Part shown: in pieces, positions 7,848 through 15,860 of the stretch
Layout of the letters: each line of letters starts with the position of its first letter
Position numbering within the stretch: the first letter of the stretch is position 1
Source of the DNA: Bin87 sp965115825
GTDB taxonomy: Bacteria > Chloroflexota > Dehalococcoidia > Lucifugimonadales > UBA3495
Direction: 5' to 3'
DNA length: 64,000 nucleotides
NCBI GenBank assembly: GCA_965115825.1
Contig: OZ220464.1
Span: 2,852,001 to 2,916,000, forward strand
Notes under the pieces: model-generated
What the model was told of the DNA's origin: nothing
Databases searched by the model: none
What the model saw: only the letters and a program-made list of their open reading frames with translations
Made by a program: the position numbers and the translations under genes

Positions 7848-7935
7848 GGCGGCGGTGGGCATGATGCCGGCGTCGCGGGATTTTTCGGCGGACATGGGCG
7901 AGCCGGCATTGCGCAATGCCGGCGACGCTGTGCGG
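7848..7935 (+). pseudogene. decayed fragment resembling the MFS gene start
   Basis: This stretch reads GMMPASRDFSADMGEPA, which parallels GMMLASLDFSVNVGLPA near the N-terminus of the transporter at 9236-10675, and the nucleotide match continues over about 85 bp. It has no start, no downstream transporter sequence and lies past the Uma2 gene. It looks like a relic of a partial duplication. Confidence 0.5.
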
Positions 7936-7944
7936 CCTTTGTGG

Positions 7945-8871
7945 TTATTCGGGCACTATAACGATAGTGACGCCAATGTTGCCGGCGCGCTGTCTGTTGG
8001 CGTCGGATATAGCAGCGCCGATGACTATGGCTGTTGCGGATACGTCGCTGGCGGTGCGCAGAATGGCGGCGCGGCGCCCGGCTCGGTCGACGTCGTGGTC
8101 GTCGATAGTAGCTGATACTTCGGCAACGGCGTAGGTCGGGTGGCCTTCCGTGGTCTCGCCGAGCAGTATCAGGTCGGCGCGGTCCAATTCGTCGGCCTGA
8201 TCGTCGGATATGGCTCCTGATGCGACTGCATCGGCCATGAGGTCCGGAATATGGGGATTGTCCGGCACGGTTACGGCTTGGAGCAGGCGGGCGTTCCGTA
8301 TGTTGGCATGCTGCCGGAGGTAGCGGGAGGAGTTGCGGGCAATTTTGCGCTCGTATTCGCTGCCGAATATGCTATTAAGCCGGCCTTCTACACGGTTCAA
8401 TCTGACCTCGATTCTCTCAAAGCGTTGGTCGATCTGCTCAAAGCGCTGGTCGATTTTCTCAAAGCGTTGGTCGATCTGCTCAAAGCGCTGGTCGATTTTC
8501 TCAAAGCGCTGGTCGATCTGTTCAAAGCGCTGGTCGATTTTCTCAAAGCGTCCATCGATCTGCTCAAAGCACTGGTCCATCCGATCCAGCCGCGCATCCG
8601 TGTTGTCTTGCCGGGCTTCGAGCCGTTCCTGGCCGGCTTTCAGCTCGGCCAGGCCGGCCTCCAGGCGATCCAGTCGGTCGTTGGTGGCGACGATGTGGCG
8701 TTCCACGGTGTCGGCCAATGTCTGAACCATCCGGGATAGCTCAGCCACTACGGCCGGCAGACGCAGCAGCTCCTCTCCCAGGATGTGCCGGCGCATTTCC
8801 TCACGGAGGTGAGGATAGCGCTCCATCGCTGAGAGGATGTCGTTGAATGTGTTGACGGGGGTGGTGGTCAT
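7945..8871 (-). CDS. coiled-coil protein with heptad FE(K/Q)IDQR repeats
   Basis: A 308-residue protein of unknown function. Residues about 10-60 are helical, about 60-170 form a long coiled coil including eight heptads of the type FEKIDQR/FEQIDQR encoded by near-perfect 21-bp repeats, and the last ~130 residues form a globular domain. That domain has 'YAVAEVSATIDDHDVDRAGRRA', a pattern I have seen in proteins proposed to have a restriction-nuclease-like fold, but I am not certain. The start at 8871 is supported by GGAG 7 bp upstream. The open frame runs further upstream through the lipoprotein gene region, but that part looks non-coding in this frame. Confidence 0.75.
   Translation of the reverse strand: MTTTPVNTFNDILSAMERYPHLREEMRRHILGEELLRLPAVVAELSRMVQTLADTVERHIVATNDRLDRLEAGLAELKAGQERLEARQDNTDARLDRMDQCFEQIDGRFEKIDQRFEQIDQRFEKIDQRFEQIDQRFEKIDQRFEQIDQRFERIEVRLNRVEGRLNSIFGSEYERKIARNSSRYLRQHANIRNARLLQAVTVPDNPHIPDLMADAVASGAISDDQADELDRADLILLGETTEGHPTYAVAEVSATIDDHDVDRAGRRAAILRTASDVSATAIVIGAAISDANRQRAGNIGVTIVIVPE
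8416..8583 (-). repeat. 21-bp tandem repeat inside coiled-coil gene, 8 units
   Basis: Eight consecutive 21-bp units, seen on the plus strand as variants of ctcaaagcgctggtcgattt. Alternate units carry K or Q versions of the heptad, giving a 42-bp higher-order pattern. Copy number changes would add or remove heptads without frameshift. Confidence 0.9.
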
Positions 8872-8954
8872 GGCGACGCTCCGCATCAATAATAACACAC
8901 TCTGCGATGGATATGCCGGTTGCGGGTCAGGGTAGCTGGCATAGCGCTGGGCGA

Positions 8955-9185
8955 TTATTGCGTCCACCTTTGCGGCAACGTCGGGCGGCGCGCCAGATTT
9001 GAAGGCGGCTGCGACGTGGCAGACGGGCAGAGGTCGACGCCTTCGCATCCGGTTGGCAATTCGGCAGCGACCGTTGCCGGGAGAGCGGCGGGAACCGGGG
9101 TCGATCCCGGCGCAGCGCAGGCCGCGGTGATTAAAGCCAGCGCGAGGACGGTTGCGACAAAAAGCCGCTTCGTTGCTACGGCCAT
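8955..9185 (-). CDS. putative small lipoprotein, possibly frameshifted
   Basis: A 76-residue frame begins with a clear lipoprotein signal: basic MAVATKR, hydrophobic FVATVLALALITA, and lipobox ITAAC at about residues 19-23, followed by a Pro/Ala linker. After 'CEGVDLCP' the frame becomes low-quality and ends in 'LPQRWTQ'. In the neighbouring frame the same DNA reads on as 'VCHVAAAFKSGAPPDVAAKVDAI', which looks more protein-like. So there may be a frameshift near 9023, natural or from sequencing. Divergent from the MFS gene, 50 bp apart. Confidence 0.5.
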   Translation of the reverse strand: MAVATKRLFVATVLALALITAACAAPGSTPVPAALPATVAAELPTGCEGVDLCPSATSQPPSNLARRPTLPQRWTQ

Positions 9186-9235
9186 TTCCTACCTCACGCT
9201 CTGGTACAGCTGATTTTAGCGTACAATCAACCGCC

Positions 9236-10675
9236 ATGCCGCCCTCTGCCGAATCTGACGCCCCTCTGACATCCCGCCGCGCCTGGCGGACTTATGCGGT
9301 GGCGTCGTCGTCGGCGCTGGGCATGATGCTGGCGTCGCTGGACTTTTCGGTGAACGTGGGGCTGCCGGCCATGCGCGACGCCTTCGACACCGACCTGGCC
9401 GCCGTGCAGTGGGTCATTGTGGTGTTCATCGCCACGCGGGCCGGCCTGGCGTTGGGAGCGGGAGCCTTTGCCGACCGTTTCGGGCTGCGGATGGTGTACC
9501 TGTTCGGCACGGCTGTCTATCTGGCGTCGATGGTATGCCTGTCGCTGTCGCCGACTCTTGAAGTCCTAGTGGGGTTCCGGTTCTTGCAGGCGTTGGGGAC
9601 GGGATGCCTGTACAGCACTGCGCCGGCTATTGCCGCGGGCGTTTTTCCGCCCCATAGCCGGGGCTTATCCATGGGGTTCACCTCGGCCAGCCTGGGTTTG
9701 GGAATGGTGGCGTCAACACTGGCGGCAGGGCAACTGGTGCAGCTCTTTGACTGGCCGGCGGTGTTCTGGGGACGCATACCGCTGGCCGCGCTGGCTCTGG
9801 CGATGGGGCTGTTGGCTCTGCCGGGGGTTATTGCGGGAGGCGCGCGGAGATCCCCGGGCCGGCGGTTTGACGCAGCGGGCGCGGCATTGGCCCTGTCGCT
9901 GCTGTGGTGCCTGACGATTGGGCTGCGGCTGGGCCAGGCCGTCGGCTGGACTGCGCCGGCGGTGATAGCGCTGCTGGCGGCGACGCCAATGACAGCGGGG
10001 GGGTTGATATTGGTGGAAAGGCGGGCGCAGTCGCCGGTGCTGCCCGGCGCGCTGGTTCGGCTCAGCGGATTCCAGACGGCTATGGGCGCCATGTTTCTGG
10101 GGCATTTCGCGCAGTTCGTCATCTGGTTCATATTCCCGTTCTACATCACCGATTCGCTGCGGCGCAGCCCGGTAACGTTGGGGATATTATTCGCCATAAT
10201 GTCCATGTGCAACATACTTTCATCGCCGCTGGGCGGCTGGCTGTGCGACCGTTGGGGGGCGCGCCCGGTGGGAGCGGTCGGCTTGGGACTGACGGCGACG
10301 GGATTGCTGGCAATGTCAGCGCTGGATGGCGGCTCGGCCGTTTGGCATCCAGCGGCGGCAATCGCCATTGTGGGCCTGGGCGTGGGGTGGTTTCAGTCGG
10401 CGGCCTATGCGCTGATGCTGAGCAGCGTGCCGCCGGAGCGGTTCGGCACGGCGTCGGGAGCGATGTCGCTGGCGCAGGCGTCGGGAACGGTGCTGTGCGT
10501 GGCGATTGTAGGGGCGATTTTCGCGGCCCTGAGTGACCACTACGCGGGCAGCCGAGCGGCCGGCGAGGCGTTCCTGCTGGCCTACCGCGACGTATTTCGC
10601 ATCGGAGCGACGATGGCGGCGCTGGGCGCGCTGTGGTTCGGCCTGCGGGCACCGCAGCCGGGCGCTGCTACCTGA
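9236..10675 (+). CDS. MFS transporter, DHA2-like drug efflux family
   Basis: A 479-residue major facilitator superfamily permease with about 14 hydrophobic segments, typical for the DHA2 (14-TM) multidrug group. Motif A is recognisable after TM2 as 'GAFADRFGLRMVYLFG' and the start has the usual 'LGMMLASLDFSVNVGLPAM' with a membrane-embedded Asp. It probably exports a hydrophobic or cationic compound by proton antiport; the substrate cannot be read from sequence. The start at 9236 is chosen as the first ATG after the intergenic promoter region; a longer frame from 9152 lies within the lipoprotein gene on the other strand. Convergent with the ftrB-like gene. Confidence 0.92.
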   Translation: MPPSAESDAPLTSRRAWRTYAVASSSALGMMLASLDFSVNVGLPAMRDAFDTDLAAVQWVIVVFIATRAGLALGAGAFADRFGLRMVYLFGTAVYLASMVCLSLSPTLEVLVGFRFLQALGTGCLYSTAPAIAAGVFPPHSRGLSMGFTSASLGLGMVASTLAAGQLVQLFDWPAVFWGRIPLAALALAMGLLALPGVIAGGARRSPGRRFDAAGAALALSLLWCLTIGLRLGQAVGWTAPAVIALLAATPMTAGGLILVERRAQSPVLPGALVRLSGFQTAMGAMFLGHFAQFVIWFIFPFYITDSLRRSPVTLGILFAIMSMCNILSSPLGGWLCDRWGARPVGAVGLGLTATGLLAMSALDGGSAVWHPAAAIAIVGLGVGWFQSAAYALMLSSVPPERFGTASGAMSLAQASGTVLCVAIVGAIFAALSDHYAGSRAAGEAFLLAYRDVFRIGATMAALGALWFGLRAPQPGAAT

Positions 10676-10746
10676 CCGGGCCGGCAGCCAGAGCGCCGCC
10701 GGCCCGTCCCGCGGTGATGGCAACGAGGCAGGGACAGCAGGAGCCG

Positions 10747-11205
10747 TCAGGAGGGACGGTTGCGGCGTTCTTCCTCCCGCTCCTCGGCTTTGTCGCGCAG
10801 TGGGCGCCCCTTGTCGGGGGTTGGGTCTTTCACCAGGCCGTAGATGGCGCGGCCTTCGTGGTCTTCGGGGAGATATTCCGTGATGGGCAGACCGCCCTCA
10901 GTCACGAAGAGCAGTCAATGGCAGTACTTGTAGATCTGCATATCGTCGCAGGCGCAGATCCAGGTGCGGTGCTTAATTTCCTCGCTCTTGTCGGGATAGA
11001 AGCGGCAGGGGCAGAGTGGCCGGCCGAGTTCGTCGACGTTCTGGGCCAAGCCGAGGATTACCGACTCGGCGATTCCCTCTTCCGGGTGGGTGAAGGTGCC
11101 GGATTTTTCGCAGTAGCGCTCCACGAACAGGCGCATTCGCTGGATGGCTTTTTCGCTGGGCTGGTCAGCCAATTGGGGCCTCCTCAAGTTGTCCGGGTAC
11201 GGCAT
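10747..11205 (-). CDS. ftrB: ferredoxin-thioredoxin reductase catalytic chain, candidate selenoprotein (TGA at 10915-10917)
   Basis: Residues 1-96 match the catalytic beta chain of ferredoxin:thioredoxin reductase, which passes electrons from ferredoxin through a 4Fe-4S cluster to a redox pair that reduces thioredoxin. The family motif CPC-X16-CXC-X8-CHC is present with exact spacing: C65, C67, C84, C86, C95. The last Cys (residue 97) is replaced by an in-frame TGA. The frame then continues without a break for 55 codons (LLFVTEGGLPITEYLPEDHE and onward) to a TGA at 10747, giving the normal family C-terminus. Residue 97 is the redox-active Cys (Cys84 in spinach FTR) that pairs with the second Cys of CPC, so selenocysteine there is chemically sensible. 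A SECIS-like hairpin follows directly. The alternative is a nonsense mutation or sequencing error. Confidence 0.82.
10879..10906 (-). promoter_or_regulatory. SECIS-like hairpin after in-frame TGA
   Basis: On the coding (minus) strand the mRNA folds as CGTGA-CTGA-GGGC-GGTCT-GCCC-A-TCACG, an upper 4-bp GGGC/GCCC stem with a 5-nt loop GGTCT. The loop starts 21 nt after the TGA, within the 16-37 nt window known for bacterial SECIS elements, and has G in its first two positions. The loop string GGUCU is also found in the E. coli fdhF SECIS loop that SelB binds. Confidence 0.75.
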
Positions 11206-11206
11206 A

Positions 11207-11345
11207 CTCGGTCGCTGATGCAGCGGCGGAGCAGGATGCTACATAATAATGGGATGCGGCAAGTTCCGCAACGCCCGGCTGCCGGTTGCACCCCTGTCCC
11301 TCGCTTTTGAGGGAGGGGGCTGATTTCCGCGAGGTTACCAGACTA
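11207..11345. repeat. direct repeat of surface-gene 3' flank, copy 1
   Basis: About 140 bp (ctcggtcgctgatgcagcgg onward) that recurs at 12191-12330 with few changes. In both places it follows the stop codon of an FN3-type surface gene and the homology continues into the gene's C-terminal coding part. This marks a tandem duplication that produced the short paralog. Confidence 0.85.
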
Positions 11346-12177
11346 TCAGGTTCCAGCAGTTGCCGGCAGCGTTGCACGTTAGGCTGCGGAGCTTGCCGCC
11401 CAGGGGTATGTCTTCAAAGTCGTCGGTTACGATGAGCCAGTAGGACTCGCCGGCTACCAGTTCTTCCAATGTGTTGAGGCCGGCGAACTCGGGGCGGTGG
11501 TCGTAGAACATATACTCCTTGCTGATGTTGTCAAAGTAGAGCACGGCTGCCAGCTTGTCGCCCAGCGGGGCCAGGGCTTCGGCTATCGAGGCGTCCGCAT
11601 CTTTGTCGATCCGGATGTCCACCTTTGAAAATGGGCCGATGCCGGCGGAGTTCCTGGCCGCCACCTCGAATCTCCACCAATAGTTGTGGTCGCTCCAGTC
11701 TTTGTTAATCCCGTATATCACGCCTGAGAATTCAGTCGGATAATTCGGGTGCAGGCTGTGCTTCCAATTGGGAACGTCGAGAGCCCGGGACAAGGCGCCG
11801 ATAGTAGCGGCCTTTCCACCCCTCCAGCTCTTGAAGTAATAGGAGGTAACGGGGCTGCCTCCATTATCCGCCGGCAGATCCCAGTTAATATAGATTTCAG
11901 CCGCGGGCCAATTGCCAGTGTAGCCGTAGCTGCTATTGGTGGCGGCGCCGCGCGCCAGATTTTCCTCGGGGCTAAACCACTCCAATTGCGTTGCCGTTAG
12001 GTTCCGGACCGGGCCGGGCGCGGTTGCCGCCGGGGTTCCCGATGCGGAGGCGCTGCCGGCCTGGGCGCTGGCAGGGTTTGGGTCAGGTGGGGCGAGGAGG
12101 GTTAGGGCGCCGACGATGGCGAGGGCTGCTATGGCCAGCGGCACTGACAACTTAAGTTTGTGCAGTTTGGGTTTCAT
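11335..12177 (-). CDS. short secreted FN3 surface protein (paralog carrying one variable FN3 domain)
   Basis: A 280-residue secreted protein: signal peptide (residues 1-39, basic MKPKLHKLK, hydrophobic core, ASA-Q cleavage site), one fibronectin type III domain (about 52-195) and a C-terminal ~75-residue domain ending 'CNAAGNCWNLIVW' that is shared with the three long paralogs in this window. The FN3 domain corresponds to the second, variable FN3 domain of the long proteins; the first FN3 and all IPT-like repeats are missing. The C-terminal domain has 'PEFAGLNTLEELVAGESYWL' and a final Cys pair. It may be a stand-alone surface protein or a cassette for recombination with the long genes. Same strand as the next paralog upstream. 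Confidence 0.8.
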   Translation of the reverse strand: MKPKLHKLKLSVPLAIAALAIVGALTLLAPPDPNPASAQAGSASASGTPAATAPGPVRNLTATQLEWFSPEENLARGAATNSSYGYTGNWPAAEIYINWDLPADNGGSPVTSYYFKSWRGGKAATIGALSRALDVPNWKHSLHPNYPTEFSGVIYGINKDWSDHNYWWRFEVAARNSAGIGPFSKVDIRIDKDADASIAEALAPLGDKLAAVLYFDNISKEYMFYDHRPEFAGLNTLEELVAGESYWLIVTDDFEDIPLGGKLRSLTCNAAGNCWNLIVW

Positions 12178-12190
12178 TAGACAGAACTTC

Positions 12191-12330
12191 CTCGGTCGCT
12201 GATGCAGCGGCGGAGCAGGGCGCTACATAATAATGGGATACGGCAAGTTCCGCAACGCCCGGCTGCCGGCTGCTCCCTCTCCCTCGCTTTTGAGGAAGGG
12301 GGCTGATTTCCGCAGATTACCAGACAATCA
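12191..12330. repeat. direct repeat of surface-gene 3' flank, copy 2
   Basis: Second copy of the 11207-11345 sequence, lying between the start of the short paralog and the stop of the long paralog. Both copies include the cataataatgggat and ctcgcttttgagg blocks. Confidence 0.85.
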
Positions 12331-15300
12331 GGTTCCAGCAGTTGCCGGCGGCGTTGCACGTTAGGCTGCGGCTCTTGCCGCCCAAGGGTATGTTCTTAAA
12401 CTCGTCGGTTACCAGGAGCCAGTAGGACTCGCCGGCTTCCAGCACCTCCAGGGTGTTGAGGTCGGCGAACTCCGGACGCGGGTCGTAGAACAGCCAATCC
12501 CTGCTGAGGCCGTTAAAGTAGAAGACGGCGCCCGCGCTGTCCCCCAGCGCAGCCAGCGCCACGGCTACCGGAGTGTCGATGAATAGGCCTCTCGGGTAAT
12601 GGATTACCAGGCTGCCCACGGCTACCGTGTTGTTGACCTCCAGCAGGATGCTGTACGTGCCGGGGTCAAAGCCGGGGATGATGACGTCTGCCACAGTGAC
12701 GGCGCCGTCGCGGTCAGTGCTGGGGGGTTCGGTAGGCATGGCGGACATAAGGTCCCGACCGTGGATTTCGATTCGGCTGATGCGGGAATGCGCCGGCATA
12801 TTCTCCACCGACAGCGTGATTTTGTCGCCGGGGCTACCTTCGCCGGGATAAACCATTATGATGGACGATGGCACTTTGTACTCGCCATGTCGGACAAGGT
12901 TATCGTACCTGGCCTCAATGCTGATGGTGGAGGGGATGGGGACGCTGTTGTCCACCTGGTGCTTGATGGACCAGCGGCCCGAACCATCGGCTTGCACGCT
13001 GTACTCCCGCATCCGTTCGCCATCGGTGACCGTGACGGTGATGGCCTCAATGAGGTTTTCCGGGTTGTCCACGGGCCAGTTTGCGCCGGAGATTTTTACG
13101 ATGTCCCGGGGGCCGGCCCCGTCGGGCGTGGTCTTGACGGTGGGCTCGGGGATGGTGATTTCGACTTCGCCCGGGATGCCTTTCTTGTCCTCAACTCTGA
13201 TGGTGTGCCGGCCGGGCGTCAGGGTCGGGTTGGAGGTGTCGTCATCGGCAGGCCAGAGGGCTACGGGGCAGACGAACTGCCCTCCGCTGGACACTGGAAC
13301 TTCTTCGGTCGTGGCCGTGCAGCCGTCGGATTCGTCGTGCAAGTGGAGCGGCACGTCGTCGATGGTGATTTTCTCGGGCATGATGCCGCTGCCGCTGCCG
13401 AAGCCCGCTCCTATGAGCGTAATCCGCTCGTTGGGCAGTACTTCATTCTTGCTGACGTTTAGGTTTAGGATGGCGGGCAGGATGGTTACTTTGGCGTCTT
13501 CGGACTTGGCGCCCCACTGGGCGTCAACGCGCTTGACGCCTTGCTGCGGAGGCAGTTTGAAGGTGGCCGTGGCGGAGCCGTCGGAGCTGATGCTGGTGGC
13601 ACGTATGCCATCCTTGATGACGACGCCGCCTACTTTCAGCCCCATGAAGGGCGCTCCGGGAGCGGGGAAGTCCTGGGTGAAGATGGTTACCTCGTCGCCG
13701 ACGCGGCCCTCGTTGGGCGATATGCGGATGGACGGGGCGAGCTCGAAGTCCTCAACGTCCTCGCCGGAGGTGCGGCCTTCGCTGTCTGCCACACAGATGA
13801 GGTTGTGGTTGCCGGGCTTGAAGGGCGGGATGGTAACCTCAAAGGAGATGGCTACCCGGCCGTAGCTGCCTACGGTGGCGCTGCCGACCTCGGTTCCGGC
13901 GGGGATGACGCCATGCTCGCAGAGGTGGCGGGCGATAACCTTGTCGCTAGATGCCTTGTTTTTGTCGGCGACGGTGTAGGTCATCTCGGCGGTATCCAGT
14001 GTGTAGTGGAAGCAGAACTCGTTGCCGGCGGCCATTTCGGTTTTCCGGCTGTCGCAGTTCAGGGTGTTCCACCACTGGGCTACGGCGAACTCGGCGTCTT
14101 GGCGCTGAGCGACGTAAGCGGTGGCGATGGCGCCATTGTTGAAGCCGCTGCCGTTGACGGTGAGCGGCTCGTTGCGCTTGCCGTCGGTGTCGGAGAGGGA
14201 GATTTTGGCGAGGGTGTTGAGGTACACGCCTTGCCGTTTCTCGATGGATCCGGCGGCGGCGCTGCGCTCAATGCCGTTGGCCATGAGCCGCTCGATGCGT
14301 CCGGGGAGGGTGTCATCAAAGCGGAGGACGTCGAAGGCGACGGTGTGGTTTCCCGCTTCGGAGGGGTTCCTGACGCGGGAGGCGCCCAGGATGAACATGG
14401 TCAAGTCCTGACCCCTTTCGAACCCGTTGGGGTCTTCGCAGGCGTCGGAGTCTCCGGCGCACATATCTGGGATGCGGGTGGTTATGCTGACGTCGTCCTT
14501 GTCGTCGTCATAGTAGGCGTTGGTGTCAATCTCCGGGGCGACGGTGGCCGGGGAGTTGGCGACGAAGTAGATTGAGCTGGCCGGGATGGAATCGGGGACA
14601 TCAAAGTCGTCTTCCAGGAAGAGTACGACGCCGGAGCCTACCGGCAGGTCGGCGGCCAGGTTGTTCAGCTTGACGGTGAGTTTGGGCGCTCCGCCGGACC
14701 TGGCTCTGTCGGATGCAATCGTGCCGCTGAAATCGGTGGTAGTAGAGTCCGGTATCGTATCTCTGCCGATACGGATGGTAACCGACGTAAATGGGCCGGC
14801 GCCGGCGGAGTTGTTGGCCGCCACTTCGAACTTCCACTGAAGGTTGTGGTCGCCTCTGCCAGCGGTAGCCCCAGTGTCCAGGGTCACGTCATCGAACCGA
14901 GTCGGATAATTCGGGTGATTGGTGTTCTTCCACTCGCGTGTGGCTGCGTCGTGAATGGGGGTCAGGGATCCAGTGGTAGTGGTCGTTCCGCCTGTGTAGC
15001 TCTTAAAGTGATAGGAGGTAACTGGGCTGCCCCCATTATCCGCCGGCAGATCCCAACCAACGAAGATGATAGTTGCGGGCGAATTGACAGTGGCGGCGCC
15101 GGATGCAGCGGCGACGCGCGCCACATTTTCCGCGGCGGTGAACCATGCCACCTGCGTTGCCTTTAGGTTCCGGACTGAGCCGGGCGTGGTGGCCGCCGGA
15201 GTTCCCGTTGCGGAAGTACTCCACGGGCTGGCGGTATTGGCGCAGGTGACGCGCATCTGCACTTCGTAGGCTTGGCTGTTGGTGAGGCCTGCGATGCGCG

Positions 15301-15682
15301 CGGGGCCGGCGAGGTTGCGCCGGTTGACGGTAATCTCGCCGGTGAAGGTTGTCCAGGCTCCGGAGGTTCCCTGCCGGTATAGCATACCGAAGCCGGTGTA
15401 TTCGGGGTTGCCGTTGGTGGCAGTGGCGGAGTCGCCTTCCACTGCGGCGGGGAGCATTACGTTCAGGGCCATGTTGTGGGCCGTCAGGGTGGGGGCGGCC
15501 GGCCCAGAAGTGGGGGTAGTTCGGAAGCCGGAGCCGCCTTCAGCGCAGGCGCCGGCTTGGGCGCTGGCCGGGCCGGGGTTCGGTAGCGCCAGTAGGCCGA
15601 GGAGGATCAGGGCGCCGACGATGGCGAGGGTTGTTATGGCCGGGAGCTCTGACCGCTTGAGTTTTTGCAGCTTGGGTTTCAT
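12317..15682 (-). CDS. large secreted FN3/IPT-repeat surface protein (paralog 1)
   Basis: A 1121-residue protein with a signal peptide (residues 1-42, ending ASAQ), two FN3 domains (about 55-165 and 168-310), then a long run of beta-sandwich repeats of IPT/TIG type (for example 'VSKNEVLPNERITLIGAGFG' and 'DGAGPRDIVKISGANWPVDN'), and the shared C-terminal domain ending 'CNAAGNCWNLIVW'. No transmembrane anchor or LPXTG is seen, so the C-terminal domain may attach it to the surface. It is clearly homologous to, but more diverged than, the two near-identical paralogs at 26567-29956 and 45127-48528, and lacks their homopolymer leader. GGAGGAGG lies upstream of the ATG. Confidence 0.85.
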   Translation of the reverse strand: MKPKLQKLKRSELPAITTLAIVGALILLGLLALPNPGPASAQAGACAEGGSGFRTTPTSGPAAPTLTAHNMALNVMLPAAVEGDSATATNGNPEYTGFGMLYRQGTSGAWTTFTGEITVNRRNLAGPARIAGLTNSQAYEVQMRVTCANTASPWSTSATGTPAATTPGSVRNLKATQVAWFTAAENVARVAAASGAATVNSPATIIFVGWDLPADNGGSPVTSYHFKSYTGGTTTTTGSLTPIHDAATREWKNTNHPNYPTRFDDVTLDTGATAGRGDHNLQWKFEVAANNSAGAGPFTSVTIRIGRDTIPDSTTTDFSGTIASDRARSGGAPKLTVKLNNLAADLPVGSGVVLFLEDDFDVPDSIPASSIYFVANSPATVAPEIDTNAYYDDDKDDVSITTRIPDMCAGDSDACEDPNGFERGQDLTMFILGASRVRNPSEAGNHTVAFDVLRFDDTLPGRIERLMANGIERSAAAGSIEKRQGVYLNTLAKISLSDTDGKRNEPLTVNGSGFNNGAIATAYVAQRQDAEFAVAQWWNTLNCDSRKTEMAAGNEFCFHYTLDTAEMTYTVADKNKASSDKVIARHLCEHGVIPAGTEVGSATVGSYGRVAISFEVTIPPFKPGNHNLICVADSEGRTSGEDVEDFELAPSIRISPNEGRVGDEVTIFTQDFPAPGAPFMGLKVGGVVIKDGIRATSISSDGSATATFKLPPQQGVKRVDAQWGAKSEDAKVTILPAILNLNVSKNEVLPNERITLIGAGFGSGSGIMPEKITIDDVPLHLHDESDGCTATTEEVPVSSGGQFVCPVALWPADDDTSNPTLTPGRHTIRVEDKKGIPGEVEITIPEPTVKTTPDGAGPRDIVKISGANWPVDNPENLIEAITVTVTDGERMREYSVQADGSGRWSIKHQVDNSVPIPSTISIEARYDNLVRHGEYKVPSSIIMVYPGEGSPGDKITLSVENMPAHSRISRIEIHGRDLMSAMPTEPPSTDRDGAVTVADVIIPGFDPGTYSILLEVNNTVAVGSLVIHYPRGLFIDTPVAVALAALGDSAGAVFYFNGLSRDWLFYDPRPEFADLNTLEVLEAGESYWLLVTDEFKNIPLGGKSRSLTCNAAGNCWNLIVW

Positions 15683-15761
15683 TAGACAGAACCTCCTCCG
15701 GGGCGGGAATTTGCCCCTGCCCTTGGGTTCCCGTCAGCGCGGGAGTGGGCGTTCTGTCCGT

Positions 15762-15815
15762 ATTTTAGTCTCCGAAGTATTACGGGAGTATTACGAAGTA
15801 TTACCAGAGCATTAC
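15762..15815 (-). promoter_or_regulatory. promoter region with four GTAATACT-type direct repeats
   Basis: Four copies of AGTATTAC (plus-strand view at 15776, 15787, 15797; AGCATTAC at 15808), spaced 11, 10 and 11 bp, lie upstream of a TAAAAT -10-like box at 15762-15767 for the surface gene. The same direct repeat precedes the two other long paralogs, so it is likely a binding site for a shared regulator. Confidence 0.55.
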
Positions 15816-15860
15816 GGAGACGGAGCGATTTTGGCGCAATTTGAATTTGCGCCTACCCGG

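Noticed and set aside
7945..9237. A single 430-residue fusion of lipoprotein region and coiled-coil protein
   Set aside because: The upstream part in this frame is basic and low-quality, the signal peptide lies in another frame, and a good ribosome binding site supports the start at 8871.
10915..11205. FtrB as a simple truncated 96-residue protein
   Set aside because: The frame continues with family-like sequence for 55 codons and a SECIS-like hairpin sits at the right distance, so selenocysteine is the better reading, though a mutation is not excluded.
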